Assembly (NCBI GenBank): GCA_012727835.1
Contig: JAAYGE010000108.1
Span: 1-25,233, forward strand
Origin: Bacillota bacterium
Lineage (GTDB): Bacteria; Bacillota_H; UBA994; UBA5500
DNA length: 25,233 nt
Direction: 5' to 3'
The notes below the pieces were generated by a model. It was given only the letters and a program-made list of their open reading frames with translations. It was not told where the DNA came from and searched no databases. Both the position numbers and the translations under genes were made by a program. Positions 23,091-25,233 of the stretch are shown piece by piece. How positions within the stretch are numbered: the first letter of the stretch is position 1; each line of letters opens with the position of its first letter.

Positions 23091-23855
23091 TTATGTTGCA
23101 CAGTCGGTGCGTAGGTACTCAGTATAGCGGTGGGAGGAGCGGACCTGTTTATAGGGAATGAGATGATGCTCAAATATACGGTGTTTATGAAGCTCTGCAC
23201 GCTTTTCGCTGTAGGGATTAACCCGTTCAAAAAGATCCTTACTAGCCGTATTTCCTAGATCATCAAGGAATTGGCCTAGATAATATTGCCCAATATTATC
23301 TACCGGCTCCCCCATTCTTACGGTGAAAGGTCCCACAAGGTGTTCGACCACCTCATCACCATAATATTGCATGAAGCTACCTCGCTTACCAAGATAATTA
23401 ATATGGGCTGCCGCTTTTCTGAGCAGCTGGACCTCTGACCTAGTTAACCCCTCTACGTGGATAGCAACTTTAAGGATTCCCTCAAAAAAGCAGAACTCGC
23501 GGTAAGCAATGGTTTGAATATAGGGGGAGTTGGTCAGTTCTTCAATCTGTTTTGCAGCAACGACCGGGTCTTTACTCTTGCTCTTAAGCTCCCGTCGGCG
23601 CATTATCTTGATAAAAGTGTTGGTAACCACACTTCTCTTTGGCGGTTGAAAGCGAATCGACCGTTGGCAAAGGATGTTAAATACCTGCTTAGCATGTTTC
23701 AGGTCCGAGTAACGAAAGGCCGCGTCAACCATTGCTAGTTTGAAAGCGTAGGGCGTGGGGACCAACAACGTTTTACCACCTGAACTAGTTGCATGACTCA
23801 TTCGTAAGGAAAATAGGGTGGTGGGGCGATAGTTGATCACAAGCCAGTTGGCCAT
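23091..23855 (-). CDS. cas5: Cas5-like Cascade subunit
   Basis: This 254-aa protein is called Cas5 from position and pattern. The N-terminus MANWLVINYRPTTLFSLRM leads to VPTPYAFKLAMVDAAF, which corresponds to the 'P-x-P-S-x-x-x-A' helix start of Cas5 proteins. Later LGKRGSFMQYYGDEVVEHL resembles the glycine-rich loop region. Cas5 caps the 5' handle of the crRNA in type I effector complexes. The ATG starts two bases after the cas7 stop, so translation is coupled. It is the last gene of its operon. The family match is divergent; subtype I-A-like is my guess, I-B possible. Confidence 0.68.
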   Translation of the reverse strand: MANWLVINYRPTTLFSLRMSHATSSGGKTLLVPTPYAFKLAMVDAAFRYSDLKHAKQVFNILCQRSIRFQPPKRSVVTNTFIKIMRRRELKSKSKDPVVAAKQIEELTNSPYIQTIAYREFCFFEGILKVAIHVEGLTRSEVQLLRKAAAHINYLGKRGSFMQYYGDEVVEHLVGPFTVRMGEPVDNIGQYYLGQFLDDLGNTASKDLFERVNPYSEKRAELHKHRIFEHHLIPYKQVRSSHRYTEYLRTDCAT

Positions 23856-23857
23856 AG

Positions 23858-24817
23858 TTATGCACCCACGAGATCAAAATTGCCAATTATTGATTCCATG
23901 CAAGAGGCAAAGCTGGCGAGGCTATCAAATTTTAGCAGGCTAACGGCCCCACTCTCTAAACTGTTTAGCGTGTCGACCAGGCCTTCTATCTCACTTAGAT
24001 AATTTAAGTTCAGTGCACTAGCCTGGGGCGCCGGGTAAGTGCTATGGCTTAAGGTAATGGCGCCTTCAAAGGCTAGGATATGGGGGTTCTGTGTATTACG
24101 CTGCGCACCACTGGGCTTTAAGAAAGTAAAGAGAATACTCTTTAGTAAGGCCTGAGCTCTGGCTTTGCGCTCTGCAGCTGACAGGGCATACTCTCGCGAA
24201 ATATCATTTAAGCCCAACCGATACAGATCCACATTGAGCACGACTGCATATTGCCCTGAAGATGCGGGTCGGTGAAAAATGTTCTGGCCCAAGTTAGCCT
24301 CATCCCCCGATCCGTCCGCTCGTGCCCTATTATCGAACTTCACATGGAAGTAGGAGTCGGTATGGGTTCTTTCCGGGTGCCCTACTACCCATCCAAATTC
24401 CACCGCCGACTTGCGTCCAATGGAACGATCCTTGCCCCCTATTTTCCTGGTAATTAAGATACCTTCCGCGTCGTCTAACACGCAGCGCCGTAGAACACCA
24501 TGCAGTATCTCTTCGTTAGTTGCCCCTTCGCTAAAGGAATTTGCAAATTCCGCATCGGCGCTTATTCGGTTAGCATCAAACACGGCGCAACCTTGGCAAA
24601 GGGGCAAGCCTTCTTCTTTGGCCAACTGGAAAAGATATTCGGCTTGTATATGCTTAAACATGTCACCAGAAATGGCATTAACCGAGTGCAGGTGGCCCTT
24701 TTCATCAACGATCTGTACTTGGCGCGTCATTAGATGGTTTCCTTCGGCCCCCTCATTGTTCAAGGAATGCAAGTTCATGTTTAGCAAACCAGAAATAGCG
24801 AGGGAATGCAATTTCAT
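23858..24817 (-). CDS. cas7: Cas7 backbone subunit, DevR-like
   Basis: This 319-aa protein matches the DevR/Cst2/Csa2 branch of Cas7 RAMP proteins: a short first strand (MKLHSLAISGLLNMNLHSLN), then EGNHLMTRQV, and the hallmark ISGDMFKHIQAEYLFQLA helix. In the middle are GRKSAVEFGWVV and the TDSYFHVKFD motif, and toward the end FLKPSGAQRNTQNPHIL. Several Cas7 copies coat the crRNA and form the Cascade backbone. ATG 24817 follows GGAGGAATAAGG; longer in-frame starts would overlap the previous gene deeply. It begins four bases after the small-subunit stop. Type I is clear; the subtype is not settled without the large subunit and cas3, which lie outside. Confidence 0.85.
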   Translation of the reverse strand: MKLHSLAISGLLNMNLHSLNNEGAEGNHLMTRQVQIVDEKGHLHSVNAISGDMFKHIQAEYLFQLAKEEGLPLCQGCAVFDANRISADAEFANSFSEGATNEEILHGVLRRCVLDDAEGILITRKIGGKDRSIGRKSAVEFGWVVGHPERTHTDSYFHVKFDNRARADGSGDEANLGQNIFHRPASSGQYAVVLNVDLYRLGLNDISREYALSAAERKARAQALLKSILFTFLKPSGAQRNTQNPHILAFEGAITLSHSTYPAPQASALNLNYLSEIEGLVDTLNSLESGAVSLLKFDSLASFASCMESIIGNFDLVGA

Positions 24818-24821
24818 TACC

Positions 24822-25205
24822 TTATTCCTCCTCTTCTTTGGACTCCTTAGCATAACCATAGGCAAGTAGCAGCATACCAACTAACTCGGATCCATATTGC
24901 TCGATGAGGTCAATCACTTGATCCAGATCTCTTGTAGTAATGCGTGGTCTAGTTTCCTTATCTTGTTCTACATGGCGGGCATTTTCGTTATTGTACTGCT
25001 GCACGAAATCTGCCAATGCGGCGACGAATTTATCTTTAAAGCGCATCTTCTGTTTCCATTCTTGGGCAAGACCATACTTAAATTCAAATACTTGCTTACC
25101 AGAAATAGCTTTACGATATTGGGCAGATACGGTTGAACGCCGAATGGCCGCGGCGATATTTTGAAAGCCCGAGTTGTCTATCACCGAACGCAATTGATAG
25201 CTCAT
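24822..25205 (-). CDS. Probable small subunit (Cas11/Csa5-like) of the type I effector complex
   Basis: This 127-aa protein is mostly helical, begins MSYQLRSVIDNSGFQNIAAA and ends with an acidic KESKEEEE tail. I do not recognise a textbook family with certainty. Size, helical content and location directly before cas7-cas5 suit a Cascade small subunit such as Csa5/Cas11. It could also be a piece or C-terminal domain of a split Cas8. ATG 25205 follows GGAGG by six bases. It overlaps the stop of an upstream reading frame by the classic ATGA, so it belongs to a longer cas operon entering from the right. Confidence 0.5.
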   Translation of the reverse strand: MSYQLRSVIDNSGFQNIAAAIRRSTVSAQYRKAISGKQVFEFKYGLAQEWKQKMRFKDKFVAALADFVQQYNNENARHVEQDKETRPRITTRDLDQVIDLIEQYGSELVGMLLLAYGYAKESKEEEE

Positions 25206-25233
25206 AAGCAACCTCCATAAACTCTAGGTCGTC
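25202..25233 (-). CDS. 3' end of an upstream cas-operon gene (partial)
   Basis: On the minus strand the last nine codons read RPRVYGGCL then TGA, overlapping the ATG of the next gene as ATGA. Too little remains to identify it; the position suggests a large subunit (Cas8), Cas6 or Cas3 gene. Confidence 0.4.
   Translation of the reverse strand, partial: RPRVYGGCL

Overview
This window looks like the chromosome of a spore-forming Firmicute of the Clostridia type. The evidence is two sporulation-family genes (yunB-like, ytxC-like), T-box leaders on two tRNA synthetase genes, a MutS2/ZapA/CvpA cluster, a class A PBP with a long charged tail, strong AGGAGG ribosome binding sites and frequent TTG/GTG starts. 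The genus cannot be fixed from this sequence. All coordinates come from reading by eye; no search was run.

Layout, left to right. 1-129 is the 5' end of a 16S rRNA gene on the minus strand, with tandem promoters and a structured leader up to about 455. A yunB-like gene (minus) and a class A penicillin-binding protein (plus) diverge from about 1178-1300. From 3707 to 25233 almost everything is on the minus strand. In transcription order from the right edge this is: a CRISPR-Cas interference block entering from outside the window (end of an upstream gene, a 127-aa probable small subunit, cas7, cas5, terminator), then an adaptation block (cas1-cas2-cas4, terminator), then a small plus-strand SH3/zinc-ribbon gene, then a RocB-like peptidase and ytxC. 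Next come thrS with a threonine T-box, infC-rpmI-rplT with its own promoter and an attenuator leader, a KtrB/KtrA potassium uptake pair coupled to a SpoU methyltransferase, a tiny yqzL-like gene, pheS-pheT with a phenylalanine T-box, zapA-cvpA and mutS2.

Most of 3.7-20.3 kb is housekeeping: translation (ThrS, IF3, L35, L20, PheST, rRNA methylation), potassium homeostasis, cell division and nucleic-acid maintenance. Its regulation can be read from sequence: two tRNA-sensing T-boxes, a probable L20-type attenuator, and a family of GGGCTGTCGCAA palindromes at three operon ends.

The accessory part is 20.5-25.2 kb. It carries a type I CRISPR-Cas locus whose effector and adaptation genes are separate transcription units, in cas1-cas2-cas4 order, with no cas3, cas6 or large subunit inside the window. 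Next to cas4 is a pair of 19-bp direct repeats 68 bp apart; the first runs into ACTGAAAG, close to the usual CRISPR handle. This may be a vestigial one-spacer CRISPR array. Other points of interest are a non-AUG (ATC) start for infC, a 35-codon TTG-started yqzL-like gene, and an uncharacterised SH3 plus zinc-ribbon protein beside the cas genes.
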